This document shows, piece by piece, positions 61,601-64,000 of a stretch of DNA of 64,000 bases. Position 1 is the stretch's first letter; the number at the start of each line of letters is the position of its first letter. The stretch lies in NCBI GenBank assembly GCA_036850595.1, contig CM072152.1, forward strand, positions 18,241,207-18,305,206, read 5' to 3'. The DNA is from Rhyacichthys aspro. Its lineage: Eukaryota; Chordata; Actinopteri; Gobiiformes; Rhyacichthyidae. A program made the translations under genes and the position numbers. The notes below the pieces were generated by a model that made no database searches, was not told the DNA's origin, and was given only the letters and a program-made list of their open reading frames with translations.

Positions 61601-64000
61601 GAAAGCCCGTTGGTCTAAATGGCCATACTGCAGGAGTGGGAGGGTAAAGGAGAGCTTAGTGGTGTGGCAGAGGACCAGCGGGGCAGATGAAAAGCCTCGT
61701 AGGCTGATAAGGAAGCCGTGCAGACTGCATGATGAAAAAGAAGAACAGTTGCCTGTAATGGGGATTTTACCAGGTTCAGCCTGTATGTGGTCACTACGGA
61801 TGACAGGACAGGGCCACCAAGAGCGAAGACAGAATAGGACAGACACAATGACAGGAAGCAGCAGACCGAACCACCAGAACGTGAGGACGCATGTGTTATG
61901 TTCAATTACATTTTAGAGTGTGTTCTAATGCAAATGCAGGTAAGTTTACAGTTTTCAACATTTCATTTGTCATGGTTGAGAATAAAACCCAGGAGTATCC
62001 TTAATTTAAAAGAAAGGTTGGGCTGAGCAGGTGTCACTAGTACAAGGGCCTAAATAACAACAAATGTCAAAAATCAAACTGAATATCCTACTGTGCTTCT
62101 CTGTCTTCCATCACACACAGCCTCCCACTCACCCCCTATAGCTTGTGTTCTTGGCCCCATTGTACCAAAGTGATAGCTCGAACATCCAGGGAATGTGCAC
62201 CCATCAAAACACTCTAATTAACAGCCTGACAGTGGGATGAAGGGGAACAGGCACTTGCCTCTTGCTCTCTCCTCATCTTCTCTGCTCTGGACCTGTCACT
62301 AACAGGTCTGCTCGTATAGTGCAAAGACAAAAAGACAATGATGTTAATACAGTAGTTAAGCAAAGTTGTAGACTTTTAGGACCTGAAACTGGAGTCCAAG
62401 GCTAGACAGGGCAAGACCAATAGCAAGTCAACCATTGCATGAAACTTTCCTCATTCCTCACACTTTTTTGGCATTTTTATTCGCTGATTTGCAAAGCTGT
62501 CAGTTCTCATTATCTAAATGAGAAATACTGCGCCCTGCCTGAACAAGCCTTTGCAGGACATCCACTATTCTACACACTACGAAACCCAACTTCTTTTATT
62601 TTTCCCATGGCCTATAGGCTTACAGACTTGTCAAAAGTTGCCCAGCTGTTGAAATGGCAGACAGTACACTTGTGTCTGCGTCTTGTTTAGCAGGATTAAA
62701 GCTCGCCGCTGCTAGCTACTACACATGGTTTGTCTATCCTTGTGGTCATCACTCGGAAAATATCAAAACAAAAAGAACTGCCACTCTGTCTAAAATGTAG
62801 CTGCTTAACCCAGATTAACTAGCAACACACTTAAATCTAAAGGTATTTTAAATGTGGATAAATGCACAATAAAAGACCCGGTGAGGGAACTTGACTTGAC
62901 TTCTAATTAAACCCCCAAAATAAAAACAATTTACAGCTGTGTGAAGACTGTTTTATCTTCACAGTTTGCTTTCTTGAGAAAGTTTGTCAGCATCAATTGA
63001 AAAGTAAAGTGAGGCAAAGCATCAGTGCTTCTGTGCAGCTGTTAAGCAACAAACTTTTCAAGGTTTGTAGGAGTTTGTAGCCTGCTGCCAGCTTTTAAAT
63101 GGGAATCTTCACTCTCTGAATCTGCCAAGTAAAACACAAAGAAGAAACCTGAGGATAAGGAGTGAATTCAAAGATTGAATGTGAACTTTAAAGACTGTAC
63201 CAGAGAAAATGTGACAACACCATGTCTACATTCATTTCCATATGTTTTCTGAGCAGCCTGCGTGGACAATAACCATCTGAGTGCTCCTGACAAACAACAT
63301 TAACTCCACAGAGAACTCAGCTGAAGCGGGAGGGACTTCCCATTGAAGTCACAAACCAGAGGGGTCAGAGGTCCCCTGAAAATGTTTTGTGGAGCACAGT
63401 GTATGTATTCAACGCAGACACAGGCACACAAAACGTCTGGGGTTAAGTCTAAAGAATTCCAGGCTGCGCTAGTGCTTTACGGTGACTTAAACTAGTCTGT
63501 ATGAGGACGATGAGTCAGCATCAACTGGCTTTTTTACCGGTGTCAGTCTGTTCTGTCTGGAGTGTGCAAACAGTCAAGGCCTATATAGCTTTGATAGAAG
63601 ACCCTGATAACCTCAGTCGACCTCAGTGTCTGACATCATCACCAAAAGACAGAGGTTAATGCATCTGTGAAGGCACAGAGGCCACTGACCAGAATACACA
63701 CAGGACACATCAAAGTGAGCACTGGGATGTGCAGGAAAGGCTGGCTTTGAAATAACTTGTGCTACCTTCTAGAATACGGACACGGACAAAGAGTTTGGGA
63801 GAAACTGGAAGTCTAACCATATTTTAAAAAAATCATTTTGGAGGTAAAGAAAACTTTCACTTCACTTTCTTCCAAAATAAATAAACCTAGCCTCGAATCA
63901 ATGGGGGGCAATACTGTGCAGATTTACCATTTAATTAAAGTGCTCTAGCAAAAGATAACATCTTCCATCAAGCCATTTTCAGTATGCAGCTCAGAGACTC
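55663..64000. other. upstream intergenic region, no gene seen
   Basis: Apart from the retroposon tail at 59.1 kb I see only low-complexity AT-rich DNA and short unrelated ORFs. By synteny the next gene to the right might be magi1, but none of its exons is recognised here. Confidence 0.5.
59075..59152. mobile_element. degraded fish retroposon tail
   Basis: GTCAGCTGGGATAGGCTCCA, flanked by a degraded GGTGTCCAGGATACCC and by CCACCTGTGGCTC then AAATAAGGAG, matches the 3' end of a very common teleost interspersed repeat. It explains the apparent 87-residue minus-strand ORF here. The family name is not certain. Confidence 0.55.

Noticed and set aside
1..64000. CRISPR arrays, phage, operons or defence systems
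   Set aside because: None seen. The window is a vertebrate gene locus with introns, and short ORFs elsewhere are noise.

Overview
The window is animal genomic DNA, almost certainly from a teleost fish. It is AT-rich, with one large gene split into short exons by small introns (mostly under 1 kb), all with GT-AG borders. It also carries TG microsatellites and one degraded copy of the very abundant fish repeat tail that contains 'CAGCTGGGATAGGCTCC'. Nothing looks bacterial, viral or plasmid-borne.

The centre (about 17.1-44.1 kb, minus strand) is one complete gene, adamts9, encoding a secreted zinc metalloprotease of the GON-1 subgroup of ADAMTS enzymes. I could join 39 coding exons from the start codon at 43795 to the stop at 18850. 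All phases agree and together they give 5826 nt, or 1941 residues, very close to the roughly 1935 residues I recall for human ADAMTS9. Domain order is signal peptide, propeptide ending in a furin site (RRSKR, 291-295), reprolysin-type catalytic domain with HELGHVFNMPH (445-455) and a Met-turn (Met473), disintegrin-like domain, TSR1, Cys-rich domain, spacer, fourteen more thrombospondin type 1 repeats, and a C-terminal GON domain. A CpG-rich, TATA-less promoter lies at about 43.8-44.1 kb and a probable 1.7 kb 3' UTR runs down to about 17.1 kb.

Left flank (1-17 kb): no full gene. At 14.43-14.48 kb, minus strand, there is a small candidate first coding exon (MFSRSSKKRDSSSKT, then a GT donor) below a GC box and a CCAAT box. 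Its sequence resembles the start of long Prickle-family proteins, and prickle2 is the expected neighbour downstream of ADAMTS9 in vertebrates, in the same orientation. I read it as the possible 5' end of prickle2, whose remaining exons would lie to the left of the window.

Right flank (44.1-64 kb): upstream intergenic DNA with no convincing coding exon. It holds a possible divergent promoter with two CCAAT boxes at about 44.36-44.41 kb, a CGTG/TG-rich tract at 55.6 kb and the retroposon remnant at 59.1 kb.

No novel multi-gene system is visible. The points most worth checking are the prickle2-like first exon, the CpG-rich internal exon 30, CTCF-like sites, the phase-0 exon modules that encode the TSR chain, and loss of the O-fucose acceptor in one TSR.
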